Notes: generated from the sequence alone by a model not told the origin. Positions 1-7,655 are shown, counted from the stretch's first letter. The stretch: 7,890 bases of DNA from Rickettsiales bacterium (GCA_031286185.1 JAITUS010000053.1:1-7890); one strand, 5' to 3'. Program-made: numbers and translations.

Positions 1-112
1 TGGAGAAGTATGTATGACAAACACCAAATTAGAGAGAAGCCGGATATGGTGAAAGTCACAAGTCCGGGTTTGAAGTCGAGTGGGGAAAGGCGACTTTCCT
101 CACTTAGACAAC
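1..112 (+). mobile_element. Group II intron, 3' end (domains V and VI)
   Basis: This is the 3' terminal part of a self-splicing group II intron; the rest, including any reverse transcriptase/maturase gene, would lie upstream of the window. Domain V is at about 37-71: an AGC catalytic triad (38-40), a GCCGGA/TCCGG outer helix, a two-sided bulge and an inner TGGT/GTCA stem closed by a GAAA tetraloop (51-54). The outer helix needs one bulge or G-G mismatch near G68, so it is slightly non-canonical. Domain VI is at 75-109: GTC (75-77) pairs with GAC (107-109), a 12-bp helix joins 78-89 to 94-105 with a GCGA loop, and the single bulged A106 is the expected branch-point adenosine. An intron end at about 112 (AC, matching the AY rule) puts A106 seven nucleotides from the splice site. 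Domain identity is strongly supported; the exact 3' boundary is inferred. Confidence 0.85.
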
Positions 113-563
113 AATTAGCTACCGACCAGGGCTTCTTTTGCCTTTTTTTCGCTTGGTAAATTTCTTAAGCATAAAGGTTATATCAATTTTCGTTATCGGG
201 AAGTCAAACAAGATACATAATAAATTCGCTAAACCTCTAATCGTAGGGAAACTTTTTAATTTACCATTGAGATTTGTTATAAGATTTTATTGACTTCTCT
301 AAAAATTTTGTTTACAGAGCTTAATAACTCAGTTATTCCTTGCGGAAAGCCGAGGTGCATTTGCTTCAAGTTTCAAGTGCTTTAACACCCCAAAATAATA
401 GAAATGGTGCTGAATAAAAAATTTTATATTGGTTACAAGTAGTATACTTTATGATTATTTTCTATAATATGTAAATTATATATGCTGCTACAGGCATTAA
501 AAGTTAGTTAATAAAGTATAGTGTATTATATAAATATGAGGCGGGTCTTTATACTTACAGATG
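113..563. other. Intergenic region downstream of intron, no confident gene
   Basis: This AT-rich stretch follows the intron 3' end. I see no tRNA, no convincing terminator and no plus-strand gene. The only coding-like signal is on the minus strand: a 27-codon frame with an ATG at 360 and stop at 277-279, and an overlapping 55-codon frame without an early ATG (286 down to a stop at 119-121). They lie in different frames and might be pieces of one decayed gene. The part after about 400 is very AT-rich and looks non-coding. Confidence 0.5.
119..360 (-). pseudogene. Possible frameshifted small ORF remnant
   Basis: Read on the minus strand, an ATG at 360 opens a frame beginning MHLGFPQGITELL that stops at 277-279. 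An overlapping frame runs from 286 to a TAG at 119-121, contains the segment NGKLKSFPTIRGLANLLC and ends in a strongly basic tail (KRKKGKRSPGR). A single frameshift near 280-290 would join them into one protein of about 80 residues. I recognise no family. The composition is less stop-ridden and less random than the surrounding spacer, but frames this short occur by chance, so this is only a candidate decayed gene next to the intron insertion point. Confidence 0.2.
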
Positions 564-669
564 AGTAAATTTGTCATAAAGTTTAATAGTGTCTGTTACT
601 GCTTTTAGGTGTGAGGCTAGAGGGTTATTAGCAGTAACAGACACTATTAAACTTATTATAGAATTTACT
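564..669. repeat. 106-bp long inverted repeat (palindromic element)
   Basis: Two long arms face each other around a 28-nt loop (603-630). The inner 22 nt, 581-602, are a perfect reverse complement of 631-652 (core TAATAGTGTCTGTTACTGC). The outermost 8 nt, 564-571 (AGTAAATT), are the exact complement of 662-669. The 9 nt between them (572-580 and 653-661) pair only partly. Transcribed in either direction this would form a very stable hairpin. No T-run follows either arm closely, so a simple terminator is not the obvious reading. No clear target-site duplication flanks it. A small non-autonomous element (MITE-like) or a Wolbachia-type palindromic repeat is the likeliest identity. The geometry is read directly from the sequence; the identity is inferred. 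Confidence 0.8.
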
Positions 670-807
670 TAAAGTAAATACTTAACTAAAAATATTATAA
701 TATTTTAACTTAAAATAGATTCATGTAAATGCTTTTTCCCCTAAATTAGTACTATATTATTATACCTATTAAATGCTAAAAAATTATTAATCATTGCTAA
801 TCTCTGC

Positions 808-836
808 TTGCATAGTAAGTTTATATATACTATTAT
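808..836 (+). promoter_or_regulatory. Probable sigma-70 promoter of the cox operon
   Basis: TTGCAT (808-813) and TATTAT (831-836) are separated by exactly 17 bp, close to the TTGACA/TATAAT consensus. Transcription would start near 843 and give a leader of about 27 nt before the coxB ATG at 870. The surrounding sequence is AT-rich, so chance matches are easy, but position and spacing both fit. No Shine-Dalgarno sequence is evident before coxB (only CAAACAAAT). Confidence 0.45.
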
Positions 837-869
837 ACGGTATGTCACTTAGTTTTACAGCAAACAAAT

Positions 870-1634
870 ATGGTGAAGTTATTTGTATTATTGATAATGT
901 TTTACTCGAGTACATCAGTTGCTTCTGCTCCTACCTCCTGGCAATTTGGATTTCCTTCTCCTGCAACTGAGATAATGGAAGTTGTAGTTAAGTCACATTC
1001 GTTCGTGATGAGTATAATGGTTGCAATAATGCTTCTTGTATGGGCACTGCTTGCTTATGTAGTATTTCGCTTTCGTAAGAGCAAAGTGAAGAATATAAGT
1101 AAGACAAGTCATAATATCCTTTTAGAAATCGTCTGGTTTGTTATACCAACGATTATTGTTGGAGTATTGGCCTTTAAAAATGCTGAATTAATTAAGCTAC
1201 AGGAAAAGGCACCAAAGGCTGACATAACACTGAAAGTTATTGGTCATCAATGGTATTGGAGCTATCAATACCCAGAATATCAAGGTGTGTCGTTTGACAG
1301 CTATATTAAAGGAAAAGATGACTTTAGCGAAGGGGATTTGAAGCTATTCTCTGTTGACAATAACGTTGTTTTGCCTATCAATACTAACGTTCGTTTACAA
1401 GTGACGGCAGGAGATGTGATACACAGCTGGGGAATACCAGCTTTCGGTGTAAAAATTGATGCAATACCAGGAAGACTAAATGAAGCATGGTTTAATGTCA
1501 AAAAGCCTGGTATTTATTATGGGCAATGTTATGAATTGTGTGGTCAAGGTCATGGGTTTATGCCAATTGTTGTTGAGGCAGTAAGTAAAGAAGATTTTAA
1601 TAAGTGGATCGAAAATAAAAAATTAGTGAGTTAA
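870..1634 (+). CDS. coxB: Cytochrome c oxidase subunit II
   Basis: Subunit II of the aa3 terminal oxidase; it receives electrons from cytochrome c through its dinuclear CuA centre and passes them to heme a in CoxA. Residues 1-20 look like a signal peptide, with cleavage likely after SVASA. Two membrane helices follow at about 45-67 and 84-102. The rest is the periplasmic cupredoxin domain, with the aromatic motif GHQWYWSY at 125-132. The CuA ligands are all present: H185 (HSWGIP), C220, E222 and C224 (CYELC), H228 and M231 (GHGFMP). The length of 254 residues is close to normal for bacterial forms without a fused cytochrome c domain. The ATG at 870 is chosen because it gives the full signal peptide; a GTG two codons' reach away (873) is possible. 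It is the first gene of the cox operon, 15 bp before coxA. The gene appears intact. Confidence 0.97.
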   Translation: MVKLFVLLIMFYSSTSVASAPTSWQFGFPSPATEIMEVVVKSHSFVMSIMVAIMLLVWALLAYVVFRFRKSKVKNISKTSHNILLEIVWFVIPTIIVGVLAFKNAELIKLQEKAPKADITLKVIGHQWYWSYQYPEYQGVSFDSYIKGKDDFSEGDLKLFSVDNNVVLPINTNVRLQVTAGDVIHSWGIPAFGVKIDAIPGRLNEAWFNVKKPGIYYGQCYELCGQGHGFMPIVVEAVSKEDFNKWIENKKLVS

Positions 1635-1637
1635 ATT

Positions 1638-1642
1638 GGGAG
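1638..1642 (+). promoter_or_regulatory. Shine-Dalgarno site of coxA
   Basis: GGGAG lies 7 bases before the coxA ATG at 1650, in the 15-bp gap after the coxB stop. It is the clearest ribosome binding site in the window and supports this start. coxB, ctaB and the AsmA-like gene have no comparable site. Confidence 0.6.
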
Positions 1643-1649
1643 TGTAGAT

Positions 1650-3200
1650 ATGAGTGATGTACCAAAAGGTATAAAGCGTTGGCTATTTTCTACTAATCAT
1701 AAAGACATAGGAACGCTGTACATTATTTTCTCCATACTAGCTGGAATTATTGGTGGATTGTTATCAGTGGTTATTCGTACTCAACTAATGCACATTAATA
1801 TACTTAACAATAACTATCAATTATATAACGTAATGGTTACAGGGCATGCGGTAATAATGGTGTTTTTTATGATAATGCCAGCACTAATGGGAGGGTTTGG
1901 TAATTGGTTTGTGCCTCTTATGATTGGTGCGCCAGATATGGCATTCCCCCGTATGAATAATTTGAGTTTTTGGTTGTTAGTATCATCTTTTATTTTGCTT
2001 GTCCTTTCAGTATTTGCTGGCGAAGGTCCTGGAACAGGTTGGACTTTATACCCACCTCTGTCGCAAATCATGTCTCATCCAAGTGCAGGAGTTGACCTTG
2101 CCATACTTGCACTCCATATTGCTGGTATGTCATCGATTGTTGGAGCGATCAATTTTATAGTTACTATATTTAACATGCGTGCAAAGGGCATGTCATTAAC
2201 TAAGATGCCACTATTTGTTTGGTCTGTTTTATTAACGTCATTCATGCTAATTGTTGCTTTACCGGTGCTCGCTGGTGCTATAACTATGCTGCTTACTGAT
2301 CGCAATATTGGTACTTCCTTTTTTGATCCTGCCGGAGGTGGTGACCCCGTATTGTTTCAACATCTATTTTGGTTTTTTGGTCATCCGGAAGTTTATATAA
2401 TTATTTTTCCTGCGTTTGGTATCATAAGCCAAGTCGTGTCAACTTTTTCTCATAGGCCGATATTTGGTTATATGGGAATGGTTTATGCAATGATAGGCAT
2501 AGCAGTATTTGGCTTTATGGTTTGGGCTCACCATATGTTTACTGTTGGGCTTAGTGAAGATGCAGCCATATTTTTTAGCACCAGCACAATTTTCATTGGT
2601 GTTATAACTGGTGTTAAAGTCTTTAGCTGGATTGCAACTATGTGGGGTGGAGCGATTGAGCTTAAAACCCCTATGCTATTTGCACTAGGTTTTATTTTCA
2701 TGTTTGTTGGCGGTGGCATAACCGGAATAATTCTGTCTCAAGGTGGAATAGATAAGCTTTTGCACGATACCTATTATGTTGTTGCTCACTTTCACTATGT
2801 CATGTCACTTGCTGCAATATTTGGAGCCTTTGCTGGCTTTTATTATTGGATAGGTAAAATGTCGGGTAAACAATATAATGAATGCCTGGGAAAAATACAT
2901 TTTTGGCTTACTTTTATTAGCACCAATATCACTTTCTTACCTCAGCATTTTCTGGGATTAGCTGGTATGCCAAGGCGTATACCCAACTATCCAGATGCGT
3001 TCATTCCTTGGAATTATGTGTCCTCAATTGGTTCATATATGTCCTTCATTTCAGTTATGCTTTTTGTGTTTATAGTTGTACACCTCTTCAAATGGGGCAA
3101 GAAAGCTGGAAATAACCCTTGGGGAGGTGATACCTTGGAGTGGACAATATCTTCACCACCACCTTTTCATACTTTCGAAAAACCGCCAGTGGTAAAATAG
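1650..3200 (+). CDS. coxA: Cytochrome c oxidase subunit I
   Basis: Catalytic subunit of the aa3-type heme-copper oxidase in the inner membrane; it reduces O2 to water and pumps protons. The 516 residues form the usual set of about 12 membrane helices. Metal ligands seen: H66 and H382 for low-spin heme a, H380 for heme a3 (AHFHYV), and H245, H294 and H295 for CuB. Y249 is the residue that cross-links to H245 in the motif GHPEVY. D-channel entry D96 ([12 protein letters not shown]), E247 and K-channel K323 ([14 protein letters not shown]) are all present, which marks a type A1 proton pump. The start is supported by a GGGAG site 7 bases upstream and by the N-terminal motif [15 protein letters not shown] typical of the family. 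It is co-transcribed with coxB and ends 1 bp before ctaB. No damage is seen. Confidence 0.98.
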   Translation: MSDVPKGIKRWLFSTNHKDIGTLYIIFSILAGIIGGLLSVVIRTQLMHINILNNNYQLYNVMVTGHAVIMVFFMIMPALMGGFGNWFVPLMIGAPDMAFPRMNNLSFWLLVSSFILLVLSVFAGEGPGTGWTLYPPLSQIMSHPSAGVDLAILALHIAGMSSIVGAINFIVTIFNMRAKGMSLTKMPLFVWSVLLTSFMLIVALPVLAGAITMLLTDRNIGTSFFDPAGGGDPVLFQHLFWFFGHPEVYIIIFPAFGIISQVVSTFSHRPIFGYMGMVYAMIGIAVFGFMVWAHHMFTVGLSEDAAIFFSTSTIFIGVITGVKVFSWIATMWGGAIELKTPMLFALGFIFMFVGGGITGIILSQGGIDKLLHDTYYVVAHFHYVMSLAAIFGAFAGFYYWIGKMSGKQYNECLGKIHFWLTFISTNITFLPQHFLGLAGMPRRIPNYPDAFIPWNYVSSIGSYMSFISVMLFVFIVVHLFKWGKKAGNNPWGGDTLEWTISSPPPFHTFEKPPVVK

Positions 3201-3201
3201 A

Positions 3202-4089
3202 ATGTACACAAGTGCTTTGTTGAATGTTGAATCAACAATACTGGATTTTTGGCGTTTGCTGAAGCTAAGGATAATGTACCTTGTAGTATTTACTGCAGTT
3301 GCTGGAATGGTTGCTGCACCAGGTAGTATTCATCCTTTTCTTGCACTAATATCCCTTGTATGTGTTGCTCTTGGTTCAGGATCCGCGGGTGCCATAAATA
3401 TGTGGTATGATAGGGACATAGATCTTCTCATGAAAAGAACAAAAGATCGTCCTATACCTTCAGGTAGAGTTTCTGCAGAAAGTGCGCTCGAATTTGGTAT
3501 AACCCTTGGAGTATTGTCGGTATTTATTATGGCAATAGCAGTGAACTATATTTCCGCCGCTTTACTTGCAGTTAGCATATTATTTTACGTTTTCGTATAC
3601 ACAATTTGGCTCAAAAGACGCACTCCGCAAAATATTGTTATCGGCGGTGCATCAGGTGCTTTCCCTCCAATGATTGGTTGGGCAATTGTGACTAACTCTG
3701 TAAGTTGGGAAGGTTTTATTCTATTCCTAATAATTTTCATGTGGACCCCACCGCACTTTTGGGCTCTATCCTTAAATAAGTCCGAGGACTATGTAAAAGC
3801 GTCGATTCCAATGTTCAATGTCGTTTATGGTCCAGAGAAAACAAGAAAACATATATTAATTTACAGTGTGTTGCTGGTGCTAACTAGCTTACTTCCAGCA
3901 CTGTTTTTGAAAAATGCTCTATTTTACCTAAGTCTTGCAATCCTTAAGGGTTGCATTTTTATTTGGTATGCTGTATCTATTATAAGGCTCAAGAATCATA
4001 GCTCACAGAAAAAAATGTTTTCTTATTCAATTTCTTATCTATTTTTTCTGTTTACTAGTGTTATTTTTTGTTCTACTGATTTGTTTTAG
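3202..4089 (+). CDS. ctaB: Protoheme IX farnesyltransferase (heme O synthase)
   Basis: Integral membrane prenyltransferase of the UbiA family (CtaB/CyoE/COX10). It adds a farnesyl group to heme B to make heme O, which heme A synthase then oxidises to the heme A used by CoxA. The 295 residues form several membrane helices. The family's first Asp-rich motif, NxxxDxxxD, is N66/D70/D74 in [19 protein letters not shown]. The conserved loop segments [17 protein letters not shown] (133-149) and [11 protein letters not shown] (181-191) are both typical of heme O synthases rather than other UbiA enzymes. The start lies 1 bp after the coxA stop with no good Shine-Dalgarno site, so translation is probably coupled to coxA. 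Heme A synthase (ctaA) is not in the window. Confidence 0.95.
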   Translation: MYTSALLNVESTILDFWRLLKLRIMYLVVFTAVAGMVAAPGSIHPFLALISLVCVALGSGSAGAINMWYDRDIDLLMKRTKDRPIPSGRVSAESALEFGITLGVLSVFIMAIAVNYISAALLAVSILFYVFVYTIWLKRRTPQNIVIGGASGAFPPMIGWAIVTNSVSWEGFILFLIIFMWTPPHFWALSLNKSEDYVKASIPMFNVVYGPEKTRKHILIYSVLLVLTSLLPALFLKNALFYLSLAILKGCIFIWYAVSIIRLKNHSSQKKMFSYSISYLFFLFTSVIFCSTDLF

Positions 4090-4091
4090 CT

Positions 4092-4199
4092 ATGAAAGAA
4101 CGGCAGAAACATAAAAACTATTTTTTGTTTTTCCTTCTAATAGTGTTCGTTGTTGCGCTTTTCTTTGTTTCTATAATAAAATTTAAGGGTACAGCTTAA
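4092..4199 (+). CDS. CoxF/CtaF-like single-span small protein
   Basis: A 35-codon ORF begins 2 bp after the ctaB stop. It encodes a short basic N-terminus (MKERQKHKN), one hydrophobic helix at about residues 10-30, and the tail SIIKFKGTA. In other alphaproteobacteria a small one-helix protein, CoxF/CtaF, sits directly after ctaB and before ctaG. It has the same plan: a charged start, one helix, and an ending like IVKLG. The position, topology and IIKFKG ending match that protein. The match is from memory of the family and has not been aligned. CoxF's role is not well established; it is usually listed with cytochrome oxidase assembly. The ORF is short enough to be missed by length-based gene callers. 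The tight spacing suggests translational coupling to ctaB. Confidence 0.65.
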   Translation: MKERQKHKNYFLFFLLIVFVVALFFVSIIKFKGTA

Positions 4200-4228
4200 A
4201 CGCCTTGTATCCATGTGTCTCATTGAAA

Positions 4229-4257
4229 TTGTGCTTTCATAAAAGCAACTATATACT
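4229..4257 (+). promoter_or_regulatory. Possible promoter of rnhA
   Basis: TTGTGC (4229-4234) and TATACT (4252-4257) are 17 bp apart in the 80-bp gap between the CoxF-like ORF and rnhA. They would start transcription about 16 bp before the rnhA ATG. The -35 half is weak. A 6-bp hairpin (TGCTTT 4232-4237 with AAAGCA 4242-4247) overlaps the spacer but has no T-run, so it does not look like a terminator. Read-through from the cox operon remains possible. Confidence 0.3.
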
Positions 4258-4279
4258 TTGTTAATTCATATAATTAAGG

Positions 4280-4717
4280 ATGAATAAAAAGGAAGTGACA
4301 ATATACACGGATGGAGCGTGCCTTGGTAATCCTGGAGCAGGAGGATGGGCGGCAATTATACTATTTCAAAATCATAGAAAGGATGTTTATGGTAGGGAAG
4401 AAAATACTACAAACAATAAAATGGAGTTAACAGCAGTGATTAATGGACTGAAGGCGTTAAAATTTTCTTGTAATATTAATTTATATACGGATAGTCTCTA
4501 TGTCAAACATGGTATAATAGAGTGGATAAATAAGTGGAAAGTGAATGGCTGGAAGACAAGTAGTAAAAAATCAGTAAAAAATATGGAGTTGTGGAAAGAA
4601 TTGGATAACATTGCTTCACAACACGAGATTAATTGGAGGTGGGTTAAAGCTCACAATGGCGATAAATATAATGAGGAGGCTGATAGTTTAGCAAGAAAAG
4701 CAATAATCGATGCTTAA
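4280..4717 (+). CDS. rnhA: Ribonuclease HI
   Basis: Cytoplasmic endonuclease that cuts the RNA strand of RNA:DNA hybrids (R-loops, primer remnants). The 145 residues are one RNase H fold of normal bacterial length. The four catalytic acids are D11 (YTDGACLGNPG), E49 (NNKMEL), D71 (YTDSLYV) and D135 (NEEADSLAR). The assisting histidine is H125 in WVKAHNGD, where most homologues have KGH. The basic handle region (about 83-103, WINKWKVNGWKTSSKK) is present, as in E. coli RNase HI. AAGG lies directly against the ATG, too close for an ideal Shine-Dalgarno site, but the N-terminus fits the family. The stop overlaps the start of the following gene by 8 bp. Confidence 0.96.
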   Translation: MNKKEVTIYTDGACLGNPGAGGWAAIILFQNHRKDVYGREENTTNNKMELTAVINGLKALKFSCNINLYTDSLYVKHGIIEWINKWKVNGWKTSSKKSVKNMELWKELDNIASQHEINWRWVKAHNGDKYNEEADSLARKAIIDA

Positions 4718-7613
4718 AAAAATCACTATATTATTTTCTATAGTTTTATTATTTACGCTCTGCTTCTTTGTCTTTTTCAAAGATAAGAGTCCCTTGGAAG
4801 TTAATATTAGTTATATCAATTTTTACTTAAAGAATAAGATATCGAAAACGTTTGCCAACTCAGACGTCAGTATGGAGAGTACTTCAGTTATTTGGCAAAG
4901 AGATGACACAGATCCATATCTAGTCATTACAGATTTAAAAATAGTGAATCCTGGCTTTACTATAAAAGTCCCTAACCTTTTTGTACATTTTAAGTTCAGT
5001 TCTTTGTTAAAAACCAGTGTAAATTTCTCTCAAGTCTCGGCTGATAATGTGTATGTGTGTATCAACCAGGAAAAAGATGACTTCAAAGCAGTTGATTTTA
5101 ATTCGAAAAATTTTTTGAAAGCAGTAAGGAAATTCTTTTTTGACTTAAATGTGAGTTCAAAAATTGAAATTACTAACATTGCTATCAATAAAAGCACGGA
5201 AGGTGAATTTTTCATTGATAAGGTATATGCAGGGAAGGGGGAAGATTTCAATGTTTTGGATATTCGTGTCCATACAAGAGAAGGTAAAGGGTTTCTAGAT
5301 GATTTATCCATTACGATAAAAAACCGCAATAATTTGTTAAATTTGTATGGAACATTTTATAACCTAAAGTTGGGGCTATTTAACGAGTTTTCCACACTAG
5401 TTAAAAGTTACAACTTGGATAAAGAAATAGGATTCAAAGGAAACTTTTCAATGAGAATTAATGGAAAGGATGAAGTTGTAGATGGAAACATATACGTATT
5501 AAATACAGAGAATCACTCGGGTAAAAACTTAGCCTTGACTAATGTAAATGTAAATTTGACATATAGTGATGAAATCATCAGCGTAAAAAACTTTCATTTT
5601 AAGTTAAATGGTATGTACCTTTCTTTGATTGGCAAAATGAACTTTAGTACAAATCATACTCTGCTCAGGGTCAACATTAGTAAGTTTGCCGCGAAGGATT
5701 TATGTACTTATATACCAGATGGTATAGTGAACAATGAATTTAAAAAATGGTATTGTGATAATATTGATGGGGATATTGTAAATACAGTCATAAGTTTCAA
5801 CGGCAAAATCAACAGCTTAGTTAATGATGGTCTATCAGACGTCGTAATTGTTGCCGATATAGAAAACGGCAGTGTCAGATTTGATGAAGATTTTGAGCAA
5901 GTGAAAGGATTAAACGGTGATTTAATTCTCAAAAATAACAACCTCACAATTGCTGTAAATAGCGCTGAGTTTCAGAATTTCACTATTGATGGTGGTAGTG
6001 TTGAAATGAACTTTCTCGATAAGGAAAATTCAGTTCTAGTCATCAATGGTAAGGCCACAAGCGATGCTTACGGGTTATATGAGCCTATAAAATTTAAGCT
6101 GGATGATATGATTCAGGTTACAAGAGACAAGATTGGTGGAATAGCAAAATCTGTATTCAGTTTTCGCATTTTTAATCTGAATGTCGACGATAAAAAAGTA
6201 GACTTCTTAGCAAATTTTCATTCCAAAATTGACGATCTGGTTGTCTATGGTGCAAGTCTTGGTAAGCATGATATTAAACTTGATTTCGGCAGAGACTTCA
6301 TTGATTTAAATGGCAGTGGTATGGTAAATAATACACAACTATTGTTCGACTTGAAAAGTAGCAACAAAAATGAAAGTTTTGCTTGGAATTTGACCGGGGG
6401 TTTACCTGCTCAAATACTTAATTTTGATGGTGGTTACGTCAACACAAATATAGAGTCAGTGATAAATCAAGATAAGACGGGATATGTTAGTGGTAATATA
6501 GATTTGTCAGAGCTTGAGTCACGTTCAAGCTACTTGGGGTGGAGGAATCGCTTTGAAGACCACAATAAAATTTCGTTTTCTACGAGATTAAAAGGAGCAG
6601 GTGAATTGTTAATAGACAAATTAGACGTTGTAGGAAATGACCTAGATATAAAATTTAGCGGAAAAGTAGAGGGTGGGAATTTGTATTTGAGTTCTGGCAA
6701 ATTTGAATTGCCGGACAATGACCTTAATGTAGAAGTTGAGTTAGGTAAAGAAAGAAGCATTATAACTATTTATGGTGAGAAAATTAATTTAAGTGATATT
6801 TTAGAGTTACTTGGCAAAAATAGTGGTGGATTCAACAATAACATAGAAGTAAGTATGAATGTTGACAATGTAATGATGAAAGAAGGCATTGTTATCAAAA
6901 ACGCCAAGCTACATGTAACCTGCACTAAAGGTGATTGTAATGGAAGTAAACTTGCAGGACAGTTTTTGGAAGACAACAGCAAAATATCAGCGGAATACAG
7001 TGGAATAGGGCTCGAAATATATGCGGATAATTCAGGTATGCTTTTGCGTTCTTTAGGCATTGGTAAATCAGTTAAAAACGGCAAATTATCTTTTTGTCTA
7101 TCTCCTAAGAGAGAAAATGGAGAACATTACGGCATGTTATCTATTAGCAATTTCTATATCAAAGATGCTTCACTGCTTACTACTTTACTATCGATGTCTT
7201 CACTGCCTGGTATTGTAAATGCTATAAAGGACGAAGGTGTATACTTTTATAAGTGTAATGCACCTTTTTCATACAAAGATGACATTGTTGAAATTGAAGA
7301 ATCTTGGCTTGAAGGAGCGGAACTGGGCATTAGCACTAGTGGTAGGCTTGATATCAAGGATTATAAGTTCCAGGTTGAAGGACAAGTAATACCAGCATAC
7401 TCAATTAATAAATCTTTGTTGAAAATCCCTATAATCGGAAAACTTCTTACTGGTGGGAAAAGTAGGGGGATTATTTCAATAGACTACAAGGCAAATGGAG
7501 ATGATAAAAACAGTAACGTATCTGTTAATCCTATCTCTTCGCTAACTCCAAGCCTATTTAAGAGGTTATTGGGAGTGTTTGACCGTGCTATGACAAAAAT
7601 GGCAGCGCGCTAG
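4710..7613 (+). CDS. AsmA/YhdP-like envelope protein (AsmA-like C-terminal region)
   Basis: A large protein of 967 residues with one N-terminal membrane anchor (about 5-24, after MLKK); the rest is predicted periplasmic. It is rich in short alternating beta-strand segments with D/N/G turns, as expected of the long beta-groove proteins of the AsmA/YhdP/TamB group. The C-terminus carries the clearest family signature: VEGQVIPAYSINKSL near 889-903, then IPIIGKLLTGG, DYKANG and SVNPISSLTP (about 938-947), as in the AsmA-like C-terminal domain of DUF3971/YhdP proteins. In E. coli, YhdP and relatives help move phospholipids from inner to outer membrane; that role is inferred here. Sequence between the ends is poorly conserved to my eye. 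The ATG overlaps the rnhA stop by 8 bp (translational coupling likely), without a good Shine-Dalgarno site. The frame is open throughout, so the gene seems functional. Confidence 0.85.
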   Translation: MLKKITILFSIVLLFTLCFFVFFKDKSPLEVNISYINFYLKNKISKTFANSDVSMESTSVIWQRDDTDPYLVITDLKIVNPGFTIKVPNLFVHFKFSSLLKTSVNFSQVSADNVYVCINQEKDDFKAVDFNSKNFLKAVRKFFFDLNVSSKIEITNIAINKSTEGEFFIDKVYAGKGEDFNVLDIRVHTREGKGFLDDLSITIKNRNNLLNLYGTFYNLKLGLFNEFSTLVKSYNLDKEIGFKGNFSMRINGKDEVVDGNIYVLNTENHSGKNLALTNVNVNLTYSDEIISVKNFHFKLNGMYLSLIGKMNFSTNHTLLRVNISKFAAKDLCTYIPDGIVNNEFKKWYCDNIDGDIVNTVISFNGKINSLVNDGLSDVVIVADIENGSVRFDEDFEQVKGLNGDLILKNNNLTIAVNSAEFQNFTIDGGSVEMNFLDKENSVLVINGKATSDAYGLYEPIKFKLDDMIQVTRDKIGGIAKSVFSFRIFNLNVDDKKVDFLANFHSKIDDLVVYGASLGKHDIKLDFGRDFIDLNGSGMVNNTQLLFDLKSSNKNESFAWNLTGGLPAQILNFDGGYVNTNIESVINQDKTGYVSGNIDLSELESRSSYLGWRNRFEDHNKISFSTRLKGAGELLIDKLDVVGNDLDIKFSGKVEGGNLYLSSGKFELPDNDLNVEVELGKERSIITIYGEKINLSDILELLGKNSGGFNNNIEVSMNVDNVMMKEGIVIKNAKLHVTCTKGDCNGSKLAGQFLEDNSKISAEYSGIGLEIYADNSGMLLRSLGIGKSVKNGKLSFCLSPKRENGEHYGMLSISNFYIKDASLLTTLLSMSSLPGIVNAIKDEGVYFYKCNAPFSYKDDIVEIEESWLEGAELGISTSGRLDIKDYKFQVEGQVIPAYSINKSLLKIPIIGKLLTGGKSRGIISIDYKANGDDKNSNVSVNPISSLTPSLFKRLLGVFDRAMTKMAAR

Positions 7614-7625
7614 GCATATAACACG

Positions 7626-7641
7626 CCATTTATAGAAATGG
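7626..7641. other. Small hairpin after the AsmA-like gene
   Basis: CCATTT (7626-7631) and AAATGG (7636-7641) form a perfect 6-bp stem with an ATAG loop, 12 bp after the stop codon of the AsmA-like gene. No T-run follows on either strand, so an intrinsic terminator is not supported. It could protect the 3' end of the message or be chance. Confidence 0.25.
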
Positions 7642-7655
7642 AACAAGAAAACTGC

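Noticed and set aside
129..149. GGC/GCC mini-hairpin followed by seven Ts after the intron
   Set aside because: Only three or four base pairs in the stem; too weak to call an intrinsic terminator.
564..669. Rho-independent terminator or CRISPR-like repeat for the long inverted repeat
   Set aside because: The arms are far longer than a terminator stem and no T-run follows; there is only one unit, with no spacer-repeat periodicity.
1301..2719. Several minus-strand open frames of 60-85 codons inside coxB and coxA
   Set aside because: They lie opposite strongly conserved oxidase genes, have no family features and simply mirror the plus-strand codon pattern.
4223..4257. TTGAAA (4223-4228) as the -35 box for the rnhA promoter
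   Set aside because: It is 23 bp from TATACT, too far; TTGTGC at 4229 gives the proper 17 bp.
5030..7084. Minus-strand open frames of 75-105 codons inside the AsmA-like gene
   Set aside because: Low-complexity Ser/Leu/Pro-rich translations typical of antisense reading of a Lys/Asp/Asn-rich gene; no start signals or recognisable motifs.
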